Source: Paenibacillus oryzisoli (GTDB taxonomy: Bacteria; Bacillota; Bacilli; Paenibacillales; NBRC-103111). From it: a stretch of 64,000 bases of DNA. The first letter of the stretch is position 1, and every line of letters starts with the position of its first letter. Location of the stretch: NCBI RefSeq assembly GCF_001653565.1, contig NZ_LYPB01000059.1, forward strand, positions 1-64,000, in the 5' to 3' direction. Below are positions 1 to 8,562 of this stretch, piece after piece. The notes under the pieces are model-generated. The model was not told where the DNA came from, searched no databases, and worked only from the letters and a program-made list of their open reading frames with translations. A program made the translations under genes and the position numbers.

Positions 1-209
1 CCAGAATGGAGGGTGTTCTTATCCAGTGGTGTTATTTATCCTGCCAACATTCCAATATTTGGCTAATCAACAGGCCTGTATGTTTTCCAGTTATTGCTGT
101 GCGGCGCCTCATGCGCAGTTTGTTAATTAGTGGAGTTGGCAGCAACTGCAGCGCATACACGGTTGAGGTACATCAAAACACCACTTACCGGCTAGTTTGA
201 TTGAATAAT
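1..209. other. Left-edge non-coding stretch with a repeat copy
   Basis: I see no convincing gene here. All forward frames are short or broken, and none has a ribosome site. The stretch contains one copy of the AT-rich repeat described at 20.6 and 23.5 kb, and it ends in a terminator. It is probably the tail of an intergenic region behind a gene lying to the left of the window. Confidence 0.5.
73..92 (-). repeat. Copy of AT-rich intergenic repeat (core)
   Basis: Read on the minus strand this is AACTGGAAAACATACAGGCC. It matches the core of the copies at 20625, 20788, 23541, 23592 and 23705 (general form AACTGGAWAATATNNWGTTA), although its last bases diverge. Confidence 0.5.
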
Positions 210-252
210 AAGCAAGCTCTTCCATTTCTGATGGTTGAGACTTGCTTTTTCT
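210..252 (+). terminator. Probable intrinsic terminator
   Basis: Arms AAGCAAG-TCT and AGACTTGCTT pair with one bulged base and are followed by a T-rich run. It would end a transcript entering from the left edge. Confidence 0.6.
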
Positions 253-359
253 TGTTCTTCCACATCAGATTACCAAAGGAAGTCATGGAAGCCCCCTAGG
301 AAGATCAGCATATCTATGTTATTTTCTATACCAAACAGGGTAGAAGGGGAGCTTAACCC

Positions 360-1976
360 ATGCTTAATCAGGAAATCGGACGATCTGTAGAGCAGGTAGA
401 AAGTCAAATTGCTTCTGCGAAGCGAAGGGTAGAGACGAACTGGGAGCGCTATATGAACGCTCCATTTGACTTGGCTAGATATCATCTGGCGAGAGCGGAT
501 CAGCTGCTTGAAGAAGCGCGACAGTTAGTTGCTACTGATAAGGTGAGATGTCTAACTAAGGCAACGCTTGCATCTACGGAGGCATGGGAGGGGTACCTGT
601 ATTCTCTGCCCAGTCGAGTTGCGGAAGCGCGCGGAGTCTGGTATCGTCCCATTGAGAAAAGTCGTGATGAAGTGAGCCGTACATTGGATCGGGTACAAGC
701 GGCTGGTTTCAATGAGTTGTATCTGGAGACGTGGCTATGGGGGTATACGATCTTCCCTAGTCATACGGCAATGCTACAAGGGATAGAGGCTCAGCATCCT
801 GCTTTTCGTGGGTATGACCCATTGGAAGCGTTCGTTCAGGAAGGAGAGTCACGAGGAATTGCGGTTCATGCGTGGTTGGACGGATTTATGGTTGGTGTCG
901 ACCCGACGGGAGGGCCAGTTCTGCGGGCGTATCCAGAATGGTCTGCGCTGTCGCACAGACAAGCGCATTCGCAGAAGCCGTTACCCCAACAAGGGACAGG
1001 TTACTATTGGCTTGATCTGATCAATCCTTCTGTTCGTAAGTATTTTATGGACGTTGTCAAAGAGATTGTTTCTACATACACAGTTGCTGGTATTAATTTG
1101 GATTTTATGAGGTTCCCGCAGGCAGATGAGGACTGGCAGAATAATTATTGCTTCAGTTTGTATGCACGTGAGGCCTTTGAACGTGAACATGGATGGGATC
1201 CGCTGGAGATTTCTCATGAACAGGAGGATCTTTGGGCGACATGGGTGAGGTGGCTGGAGCGACAGGAGGATGATTTTGTTTCGTTGTTGTACAAGGAATT
1301 GAAGCGGATCAACCCGAATCTAGTTGTATCGGCTGCACTTGAACCTGGAGCGGAGTCTAATAAAATTGGTAGTTGGTCGCAGCACGTTGATATTGTAATC
1401 CCACAAGCTTATCATTCAACTGCCTTAGAGGTCCGCCCCTCTGTCCAATTGACTAAGGAAGAATTGATGCCTGGTAATCTTATTTACAGTGGCATTTACC
1501 CGATGTATGCGCAATTGGGCGCTCAGGAAACGATTGAACAGGTTCTTGCAGCCCAGGATATCGACATGGGTACGGTCCTATTTGCTTTCGGCCAAGCGAC
1601 GGACGAAACGATTCGCGCGCTGCGACTCGGGCCGTGGCGAAACGCTGCGATTTCCACGGGATTGTTCCCGCTACGTGCGATCCAAGCGTTGTTGGATGCG
1701 GTCAAAGTAGATGTGGAACACATTTACCTTCCACGACTTGCAGTTCATAAGCACACTGCGATTGCCATTATGGATAAGGTGGATGCGTTTCTGGTTGTTT
1801 TACAAAATGATGGTGGATTTCAGATTTTGCATGAAGCGTTAGCGGAATTAAAGCAGTTGCTAGTCCAGCATCAAATGAATGAACGGATTTATCCTGCTGT
1901 CGTGGAACAATTGACGAACACACTACAAGAGGTAAAAGAACTTCTACATTACGCACAGAGGAAGCAAGTGAATTAA
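360..1976 (+). CDS. GHL10-type (DUF187) glycosyl hydrolase-like protein, cytosolic
   Basis: A 538-residue protein. The N-terminal ~95 residues are a helical leader region. A TIM-barrel-like GHL10 domain follows from about residue 95 to 430, with the family's YLETW, HAWLDGF and GINLDFMRFPQ stretches. The C-terminal ~110 residues are helical. GHL10 proteins are glycosidase-like, and their substrates are mostly unknown. No signal peptide is visible, so it should act in the cytosol, unlike the secreted GHL10 protein at 8563-11724. ATG is preceded by AGAAGGGGAG at good spacing. The response regulator starts 22 bp downstream, so the two are probably cotranscribed. The domain call is firm; the activity is unknown. 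Confidence 0.8.
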   Translation: MLNQEIGRSVEQVESQIASAKRRVETNWERYMNAPFDLARYHLARADQLLEEARQLVATDKVRCLTKATLASTEAWEGYLYSLPSRVAEARGVWYRPIEKSRDEVSRTLDRVQAAGFNELYLETWLWGYTIFPSHTAMLQGIEAQHPAFRGYDPLEAFVQEGESRGIAVHAWLDGFMVGVDPTGGPVLRAYPEWSALSHRQAHSQKPLPQQGTGYYWLDLINPSVRKYFMDVVKEIVSTYTVAGINLDFMRFPQADEDWQNNYCFSLYAREAFEREHGWDPLEISHEQEDLWATWVRWLERQEDDFVSLLYKELKRINPNLVVSAALEPGAESNKIGSWSQHVDIVIPQAYHSTALEVRPSVQLTKEELMPGNLIYSGIYPMYAQLGAQETIEQVLAAQDIDMGTVLFAFGQATDETIRALRLGPWRNAAISTGLFPLRAIQALLDAVKVDVEHIYLPRLAVHKHTAIAIMDKVDAFLVVLQNDGGFQILHEALAELKQLLVQHQMNERIYPAVVEQLTNTLQEVKELLHYAQRKQVN

Positions 1977-1997
1977 TTTCCGAGTGGAGGTCTCTGG

Positions 1998-3596
1998 ATG
2001 AATTTATTAATCGTCGAAGACGAAATCCGTCTCCGCAATGCGTTAGCGAATAACATTCCATGGGATAAGCATGGGATTGAAGTTGTGGGTCAAGCTGGCA
2101 ATGGGGCGGAGGCTCTGCGAATGATTGACCGTAAAAAGCCAGACATTATTCTGCTGGATGTACAGATGCCGGAAATGGATGGATTAACGTTATCCAGGCA
2201 TCTGCGTCAAGCGGATCCTTTGTTGAAAATTATCGTACTGAGCGGTCATGATGACTTTAGTTACGCACAAGAGGCACTGGGGCTTGGTATTATGAAGTAT
2301 TTATTAAAACCAGCAGGCGATGAGGAAATACTGGGGACCGTGCTCGAAGCCGCAGAGAAACTGAGGAGTGAGCTGGAGCAGCGTCATAACGAAGATGAGT
2401 TGAAGATGAAGTGGCAGCTTCATCTTCCGCATTTGGTTAATGAATTTGTCCAAGGTTTGTTGAATGGGAAGTATGAAAACTGGGAGATTAGTCAGAAGTC
2501 GAAGGATTTGCACTTGGATCTGCATGAGGATGCTGCTTACGCCGTGACGATCGTGGATATGGACCCCATTTCAGAATCAGACAACCGATTTAGCCGGAAA
2601 GACATGTCCTTGCTCCAATTCTCGCTCAGTAGTATTGTGAAGGAAACGCTAGCGTCAATCCGATGTTTGGTTTCTACAACCTATACGGGTTGTACAGTCA
2701 TCATCTTTCAAGTGAACCGGGAAGAAGAACCTCAATTAGCGCTGCAAAAAATAAATGCTTTGACGGAGAAACTGTTATTTACAGTGAAAAGCTGTCTCAA
2801 GCTTAGTGCTAGCGCGGGAATCAGTGGGATGACCGGCAGTTTAGCAGATATGAATAAACTCTATGTTCAAGCAGTACGTGCCCTACAAGATCGTATTGTT
2901 CTGGGTCATGATTTGGCGATCCCTTATCGGGCGGAGCAAGGGAGTGATTCGGAACTGACGTTTCAGCCGAACCATGAGAAAACACTTGAAATTGCCCTTG
3001 AAACAGGTGATGGGGATACGGCATTAGACATGTTAACTGCACTTTGGAACGGTGGCATGGCGAAAGCGGAAAGCGTAGATGAAATTCGTGAGCATATTCT
3101 GTATTTTACTTATTTATTCGTAGGTATGATTCAAAAGCAGGGCTGGCCCGTACGGGAAGTAGCTGGTGAGGATTATGTCTATTTCCATAACCATTCGGAG
3201 CTGGCTTCTAAGGAGCAGATCTTCTTCTGGCTGCAGCGGATGATTAAAGCTTATTTGGCCTATGCCGGTCAGAGGCGCAAATCGACCAGCCATGGCATGA
3301 TCAAAACCATTCTCAGTCTCGTGGAAAACGAGATTGACCAGGAAATGACCCTGCATGCTGTTGCTGACAGAATGTATGTGAATTCCTCCTATTTAAGCCG
3401 ACTATTTAAACAGGAAACGGGTAAAGCTTTCTCTACCTATGTGATGGAACGCAAAATGGAGCGGGCCAAAGCGATTTTACAAGAGGGCTCACGTGTATAC
3501 GATGCCGCATCTGCGGTGGGGTACAGAGATGTTAGTTATTTTACAAGAGTATTCCGTAAATACTGGGGTGTCACGCCCGGGGAAATACGTAACTGA
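1998..3596 (+). CDS. YesN-type response regulator, REC plus AraC HTH
   Basis: A 532-residue regulator. Residues 1-120 form a receiver domain with acidic pocket E7/D8 and phospho-acceptor D54 (ILLDVQMPEMDG). A middle region of ~300 residues follows, and the last ~100 residues are a double AraC helix-turn-helix (SSYLSRLFKQETG; VGYRDVSYFTRVFRKYWGVTP). The architecture is that of YesN-family regulators, which switch on sugar ABC transporters when phosphorylated by a YesM-type kinase. No kinase gene is adjacent; the only YesM-type kinase nearby is at 17.2-19.1 kb. It most likely controls the ABC operon starting at 3777. Confidence 0.9.
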   Translation: MNLLIVEDEIRLRNALANNIPWDKHGIEVVGQAGNGAEALRMIDRKKPDIILLDVQMPEMDGLTLSRHLRQADPLLKIIVLSGHDDFSYAQEALGLGIMKYLLKPAGDEEILGTVLEAAEKLRSELEQRHNEDELKMKWQLHLPHLVNEFVQGLLNGKYENWEISQKSKDLHLDLHEDAAYAVTIVDMDPISESDNRFSRKDMSLLQFSLSSIVKETLASIRCLVSTTYTGCTVIIFQVNREEEPQLALQKINALTEKLLFTVKSCLKLSASAGISGMTGSLADMNKLYVQAVRALQDRIVLGHDLAIPYRAEQGSDSELTFQPNHEKTLEIALETGDGDTALDMLTALWNGGMAKAESVDEIREHILYFTYLFVGMIQKQGWPVREVAGEDYVYFHNHSELASKEQIFFWLQRMIKAYLAYAGQRRKSTSHGMIKTILSLVENEIDQEMTLHAVADRMYVNSSYLSRLFKQETGKAFSTYVMERKMERAKAILQEGSRVYDAASAVGYRDVSYFTRVFRKYWGVTPGEIRN

Positions 3597-3619
3597 TAGC
3601 CAGTTAAGCCGTTTGGCAG

Positions 3620-3648
3620 CCTTCTCGGATTTCTCGGGAAGGTTTTTT
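3620..3648 (+). terminator. Intrinsic terminator after the response regulator
   Basis: CCTTCTCG and CGGGAAGG form an 8-bp stem with one wobble, followed by six T. It separates the regulator transcript from the ABC operon. Confidence 0.75.
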
Positions 3649-3776
3649 CTATTTCATTTTCATATTTCTATTCGAGAAGTTATGAAAGTACCAAAACAAG
3701 TAATATTCCTCTAATTCGCATTAAAACGGGGGATGATACACTAGGTTTAGAAAGTGACCACGAAGGAGGAGGCACC

Positions 3777-4748
3777 TTGAGCGATACGAATACGACGGAA
3801 GAAACGGCCCTAACTATCAGTAAAAATGTTAAAAAAAGATATATGCGTCAATTGGGGATCGATGTCAGGAAAGATTGGGATTTATATCTCGCGCTTCTGC
3901 CTGGCATCGCATTTCTCCTGCTATTCAAGTACACTCCGATGTACGGAATTATCATTGCCTTCAAGGATTTCAATATTTTTGACGGCATGGCAGCAAGTCC
4001 ATGGGTTGGGATGAAACATTTCGATAAATTGATTTCGTCGGCAAGTTTTTTGCAGGTATTTCAGAACACATTACTTATTTCCCTTTACAAAATAGTGTTC
4101 CTCTTCCCCCTTCCGATCGTTATTGCGATTCTACTTAATGAATTGAAAAACATGGCCTTCAAACGAAGTATCCAAACCGTCGTCTACTTACCTCACTTCC
4201 TATCTTGGGTTATTGTCAGCGGATTATTCATCGATTTACTTTCCACGAACGGTGGTATCGTGAACAAAATGATCGTCGCCATGGGGGGAGAACCGATTCG
4301 ATTTTTCTTAGACAGTCAGATTTTTCGTTCTGTGCTCATTGGGACGGCAGGCTGGAAAGAAACAGGTTGGAACACGATCATCTATCTCGCAGCCTTAGCT
4401 AGTATTGATCCCGGTTTATATGAAGCGGCTAAGATCGATGGCGCCAATAAATGGAAGCAAATTGTACATATCACATTGCCTGGTCTAATACCGATTATTC
4501 TGCTCATGTTCATACTTCGTCTGGGCTATGTGTTGGAGGCCGGAACGGAACAAATCCTCGTCATGTATAATCCGAGTGTTTACAATGTCGCAGATGTTAT
4601 TGGAACCTACGTGTACCGCATTGGACTCGGCGAACAAGATTATAGCTTTTCAACAGCTGTCGGGGTATTCGAATCTGTTGTTGCGTTTATTTTGATTCTA
4701 ACCGGTAACGGACTGGCTCGAAAGTTTTTTGGACGAGGTATCTGGTAA
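3777..4748 (+). CDS. Sugar ABC transporter permease, LplB type
   Basis: A 323-residue inner-membrane permease with a cytoplasmic N-terminus and about six transmembrane segments beginning near residue 42 (LALLPGIAFLLLF). It carries the EAAKIDGANKWKQIVHITLPGL loop signature, which binds the ATPase. The FKYTPMYGIIIAFKDF stretch is typical of LplB-family permeases of complex-oligosaccharide importers. TTG is the start, supported by AAGGAGGAGG just upstream. It forms an operon with the YtcP-type permease 30 bp downstream and the binding protein. No ATPase gene is present, as usual in such systems, which share an MsmX-like ATPase encoded elsewhere. Confidence 0.92.
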   Translation: MSDTNTTEETALTISKNVKKRYMRQLGIDVRKDWDLYLALLPGIAFLLLFKYTPMYGIIIAFKDFNIFDGMAASPWVGMKHFDKLISSASFLQVFQNTLLISLYKIVFLFPLPIVIAILLNELKNMAFKRSIQTVVYLPHFLSWVIVSGLFIDLLSTNGGIVNKMIVAMGGEPIRFFLDSQIFRSVLIGTAGWKETGWNTIIYLAALASIDPGLYEAAKIDGANKWKQIVHITLPGLIPIILLMFILRLGYVLEAGTEQILVMYNPSVYNVADVIGTYVYRIGLGEQDYSFSTAVGVFESVVAFILILTGNGLARKFFGRGIW

Positions 4749-4778
4749 ATGATGCATCCAGCGTAAGGAGGATCTGAG

Positions 4779-5699
4779 ATGAATATGAAGAGCAGTTTAC
4801 AACCTAGGCACAGCAGAAAGTCCTCAGCCATCCCGTTATCGCTTGGCGAGAAAGTGTTCACTGTGGCCAATCACGCCATCTTTATTCTATTGGGCTTATC
4901 GACCATTTTTCCGTTTGTTAACCTCATTGCCAAATCACTAAGTAGCGAGGCGGCTGTTGTAGCGGGGATGGTGAGTCTATATCCAATTGATTTCCAAATA
5001 GGGACCTATACGTATGTGGCAAGCAACGCCATGTTTCTAAGTGCCTTTACGATATCCGTTACCGTAACGATTGTTGGGTCGCTTATTTCGCTTTTCATGA
5101 CGACACTTGCCGCATATCCACTCTCGAAACCAAGATTAAGGGGACGGAAGCTGTTCATCCTCATGTATTTATTTACGATGCTGTTCAGCGGTGGTCTAAT
5201 TCCAACGTATCTGCTTATGCACAAGCTCCATCTCATTGATAAGCTGCCGGTTCTCTTCTTACCGTACATGATTAACGTCTACAATATGCTGATTGTCAAA
5301 AATTATTTCGAAAGCCTGCCTGACAGCCTGGAGGAATCGGCCAAAATGGACGGGGCTAGCAATATGCGAATATTTGCGCAAATTATTCTACCTCTTTCAA
5401 TGCCTGTACTTGCGACGATTGCCTTATTTTATGCGGTGACCTTCTGGAACGATTATTTTACATCGCTTATCTATATTAACTCGGCTGATTTGAAGCCGTT
5501 GCAGCTGTACTTGAAGGAATTGTTCGTTTCTTCGACAGATACATTTATGCGGACGAATGTCGATGCTTCGTTGAACGTATCACCGCAGTCGATTCAGGCT
5601 GCTTCGATCATACTAGCTACGCTTCCAATCGTATGCGTATATCCTTTTCTACAGAAATATTTTGTTAAAGGTGTGTTGGTAGGTTCTGTAAAGGGATGA
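4779..5699 (+). CDS. Carbohydrate ABC transporter permease, YtcP/LplC type
   Basis: A 306-residue second permease of the importer. Residues 1-35 are cytoplasmic, six membrane spans follow, and the ATPase-docking loop is LEESAKMDGASNMRIFAQIILPLS near residue 185. The C-terminus FVKGVLVGSVKG is diagnostic of the YtcP/LplC subfamily. AAGGAGG precedes the ATG. It would pair with the LplB-type permease immediately upstream to form the transmembrane channel. Its counterpart in the second importer is at 26223-27098. Confidence 0.92.
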   Translation: MNMKSSLQPRHSRKSSAIPLSLGEKVFTVANHAIFILLGLSTIFPFVNLIAKSLSSEAAVVAGMVSLYPIDFQIGTYTYVASNAMFLSAFTISVTVTIVGSLISLFMTTLAAYPLSKPRLRGRKLFILMYLFTMLFSGGLIPTYLLMHKLHLIDKLPVLFLPYMINVYNMLIVKNYFESLPDSLEESAKMDGASNMRIFAQIILPLSMPVLATIALFYAVTFWNDYFTSLIYINSADLKPLQLYLKELFVSSTDTFMRTNVDASLNVSPQSIQAASIILATLPIVCVYPFLQKYFVKGVLVGSVKG

Positions 5700-5802
5700 T
5701 CTAACTTGTGAAAGGTGGTGGTGGACCAACGCTACAAGGGTTCCAAGATTGTTGGTATATGGCAGTATCCATTCTCAAAGGGAAAAATAGGGAGGTTCTT
5801 AC

Positions 5803-7335
5803 ATGGTGAAAAAAATGTTAGTTCTCATGTCCATAACAGCGGTGACAGCGGCGATTACAGCCTGTGGTGGAACCGGTTCAACGACAAGTAGTTCCACGAC
5901 GCCGGCCGCATCAACGGCACCTGTTGTAACCGTCGATGCGAGTAAGCCAAAGCCGGAATTCAAAGCATTGCTGCAATATGCACGCTTTGATCCCAATACC
6001 GAAGTTGTCGCCAAGTTCCTGAATGAAAAAACGGGCTACAAGGTGACCTACGACATGCTGCCGGTTGAGAATCCGGATGACAAACTCAATTTGCTAATGG
6101 CGAACAAAGAGAAATATGCTTATATGCTGCTTAGTGGACCTCAATATTCGAAGTTAGCAGCTTCAGGTGCACTGGAGCCGATTGATGAGTTGGTCAACAA
6201 ATATGGTACGAATATGAAAAATGTGATTTCCCAGACTTCTTGGAACGGGGCGAAGCTGAATGGTAAAATTTTCGGCATCCCGCAAACAGGATCAGGGACA
6301 ATTGTAAATACACAGCTAATCGTTCGTCAGGATTGGATGGATGAGCTTGGCTTGAAAGCACCAACGACACGTGATGAATTGTATACGGTTCTAAAAACAT
6401 TGAAAGAAAAGAAAAATGTCATCGGGATGTCTGGTGGGAAAAGCCCTCTGTTGCCTGAGGTACTTCCAACTTTCGGCATACCGATGGTTCAGGGAACAGC
6501 CACGACCGGGTGGCAGGATGTCAACGGTAAATTGGTGAATTCCGTTGAGAATCCGAATATGAAGAAATATTTGGAATTCATGAAGAAGCTATACACAGAG
6601 AAATTGATCGATCAGGAATGGTCGCTGAACCAAGCGAATAAAGTGATTGAGAATTTCACAAGCGGCAAAGCGGCAATCATTTCAAATGCATATTTTAACG
6701 CGCCGACGGTACAAAATGCCCTATTGAAAAACTCCCCTAATGCCAAGATCGGCAGTTTCCCTTACCTCAAAGGGGATGATGGCAAAGTCCAAGTCATGGG
6801 CAGCGCAGGGATCAGCTTCTATGTCGGTATACCGAAGTGGGCGGATAACAAAGAAGATATTATTAAATACTTGGATCTGAAGCTGGATAAAGATATATTC
6901 AAAGAAGCAGCGATTGGCAAAGAAGGCGTTCACTATAAGTTGGAAAACGGTAATTATTTCCCGATACTGCCAAAATTCAATGATGAATACAACAATGCTT
7001 CTACGTTCTTAACAGGTGTGGATGAGAAAAATTATCCAATCTATTGGCAAGCGCGCGTTCGTAAAGATCCAATCTTAACGGATTCCTTCAATAAGATTCA
7101 GGAAGCGGCCAAAGGCAACATTGTACTGGATCCACTTGCTTTTGCGCCACCGCTAGAAGCGATTGGGAAATACAATTTGAAATTGCAAAAGTTGATGGAA
7201 GATACGTATTTGAAATTCATTACGGGTGCAGAACCGCTCGAAAACTATGATAAGTTCTTAGCGCAATGGAAAGCAGATGGCGGGGAAGAAATGACCAAAG
7301 CGGCCAATGAATGGTATGCGGCGAACAAGAAATAG
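5803..7335 (+). CDS. Extracellular solute-binding lipoprotein of the first importer
   Basis: A 510-residue family-1 type solute-binding protein. The signal peptide ends in a lipobox ITAC with C21 as lipidation site. A Ser/Thr/Ala-rich linker to about residue 45 follows, then two Rossmann-like lobes. The usual DPDGNGK-type loop, present in the binding proteins at 15.7 and 27.2 kb, is missing here and replaced by KEKKNVIGMSGGK, so this protein belongs to a different subgroup. It is membrane-tethered and delivers its ligand to the permeases just upstream. The ligand is unknown, probably an oligosaccharide. AGGGAGG precedes the ATG. Confidence 0.92.
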   Translation: MVKKMLVLMSITAVTAAITACGGTGSTTSSSTTPAASTAPVVTVDASKPKPEFKALLQYARFDPNTEVVAKFLNEKTGYKVTYDMLPVENPDDKLNLLMANKEKYAYMLLSGPQYSKLAASGALEPIDELVNKYGTNMKNVISQTSWNGAKLNGKIFGIPQTGSGTIVNTQLIVRQDWMDELGLKAPTTRDELYTVLKTLKEKKNVIGMSGGKSPLLPEVLPTFGIPMVQGTATTGWQDVNGKLVNSVENPNMKKYLEFMKKLYTEKLIDQEWSLNQANKVIENFTSGKAAIISNAYFNAPTVQNALLKNSPNAKIGSFPYLKGDDGKVQVMGSAGISFYVGIPKWADNKEDIIKYLDLKLDKDIFKEAAIGKEGVHYKLENGNYFPILPKFNDEYNNASTFLTGVDEKNYPIYWQARVRKDPILTDSFNKIQEAAKGNIVLDPLAFAPPLEAIGKYNLKLQKLMEDTYLKFITGAEPLENYDKFLAQWKADGGEEMTKAANEWYAANKK

Positions 7336-7342
7336 GTGAGAA

Positions 7343-7372
7343 ATCCCCTGCGGTGATGCCGTGGGGGTTTTG
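7343..7372 (+). terminator. Terminator after the binding-protein gene
   Basis: A CCCCTGCGG / CCGTGGGG stem with two wobble pairs is followed by TTTT. It probably limits read-through into the Gfo/Idh gene. Confidence 0.65.
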
Positions 7373-7443
7373 ATTCGAGATAAACACACCTGCCTGTCCA
7401 ATTTGGACGGTCGAATAGTAGTTCAGAGGGAGTGGAGAATGAG

Positions 7444-8280
7444 ATGAAGAAGATCGGATTTATCGACTATTTTCTAGATGAGTGGCACGCTGAGAAATAT
7501 CCAGGCTGGATTGATAAGGCATCGAGTGGACGTATGCAAGTTACATATGCTTATGGGAAATCGAACCAGGATGGGAAGCTTAGTAATGCGGAATGGTGCC
7601 AGAAGAAAGGAATTCAGTTGCTGGATTCCATTGAGAAAGTTGTGGAGCATAGTGATTATTTGGTCGTTCTTTCACCGGATCACCCAGAGTATCATGAAGA
7701 GCTTGCACAGTTGGCGCTGCAGTCGGGCAAGCCAACGTATATTGATAAAACGTTTGCTCCAGATCGCGCATCTGCCTTACGGATGTTTGAACTCGCTGAT
7801 AAGCACCGAACCCCCATGTTCTCAACCTCTGCTTTGCGGTTTGCAGCGGAGTATTCCGGTATCGAGAAGCAAGGGATCGAGTCTCTCATCAGCTTAGGGC
7901 CTGGGATGTTTACGAACTATGCTATTCATCAGGTGGAGCCAATCGTCTCCTTGATGGGGACGGATGTGAGACGTGTGATGTGGGTTGGCACAGACCACAC
8001 GCCAGCGTTGCTAATTGGATACGGGGATGGCCGGCAAGCAGTGTTTCATCAATACGGCCCGGAGTGTCCATTTAGTATGGCGCTTTATTATGACGGAGGG
8101 CAGTCAAGATTTCTAAAGATTGAGTCGGACTTCTTTGGGGCGTTTATTGAAAATTTGGTTGGTTTTTTTGAGTCGGGCCAGCCGCCGGTTGCTCAAGAGG
8201 AAACGATGGCAATTGCTACGATTCTTGATTTGGGAGCGAGGGCAGCGAAGACCCCTTATCAGTGGCTGCAACTGAAATAA
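7444..8280 (+). CDS. Gfo/Idh/MocA-like protein, atypical nucleotide-binding end
   Basis: About 278 residues from the ATG at 7444, which has GGAG six bases upstream. An in-frame GTG at 7432 would add four residues but has no well-spaced ribosome site. The fold pattern is that of Gfo/Idh/MocA proteins: VVEHSDYLVVLSPDHPEYHEELAQLALQ followed by KPTYIDKTFA, equivalent to the EKP region. The N-terminus IGFIDYFLDEWHA lacks the usual GxGxxG/A dinucleotide motif, so NAD(P) binding may be altered. The substrate is unknown, probably a sugar derivative brought in by the upstream importer. Confidence 0.75.
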   Translation: MKKIGFIDYFLDEWHAEKYPGWIDKASSGRMQVTYAYGKSNQDGKLSNAEWCQKKGIQLLDSIEKVVEHSDYLVVLSPDHPEYHEELAQLALQSGKPTYIDKTFAPDRASALRMFELADKHRTPMFSTSALRFAAEYSGIEKQGIESLISLGPGMFTNYAIHQVEPIVSLMGTDVRRVMWVGTDHTPALLIGYGDGRQAVFHQYGPECPFSMALYYDGGQSRFLKIESDFFGAFIENLVGFFESGQPPVAQEETMAIATILDLGARAAKTPYQWLQLK

Positions 8281-8282
8281 TA

Positions 8283-8327
8283 AAAGATCCGGCTTCTTCT
8301 TTGGGAAGTGGCTGGATCTTTTTTTTG
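8283..8327 (+). terminator. Intrinsic terminator
   Basis: AAAGATCCGGC pairs with GCTGGATCTTT (one mismatch or wobble) and is followed by a long T run. The stretch from here to 8491 shows no gene. Confidence 0.85.
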
Positions 8328-8491
8328 TTCAAACTAAATGCCCATTTTCCCTGCTATTTGGTCGTTTGGGCGATTTAAATGGGTTAACTCGGACTATTGG
8401 AAGATTGTTACTGCGGACGGTGAGAATAGTTGGGAATTTTCGGATTAATGGTGGGGGTGGGAGAGTAAGGTATGTGTGGGAGTGGCCATTA

Positions 8492-8525
8492 GAAAAGGAG
8501 ATAGTCGGTTAATCCGACTATCTCC
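8492..8525 (-). terminator. Intrinsic terminator of the minus-strand operon
   Basis: A perfect 12-bp stem (GGAGATAGTCGG and its complement) with a 5-base loop is followed on the minus strand by TTTTCT. It lies 38 bp past the stop of the secreted GHL10 gene. Confidence 0.85.
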
Positions 8526-8562
8526 TCTGAAGCGACGGCTATGTGTGTGGAGAGAGGCTTAA

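Noticed and set aside
6-200. 64-codon open frame at the left edge
   Set aside because: Composition is not protein-like, there is no ribosome site, and it covers the intergenic repeat core.
5726-5755. Possible hairpin CCAAC...GTTGG between permease and binding-protein genes
   Set aside because: Only five pairs with a 20-base loop and no T run; too weak to call an attenuator.
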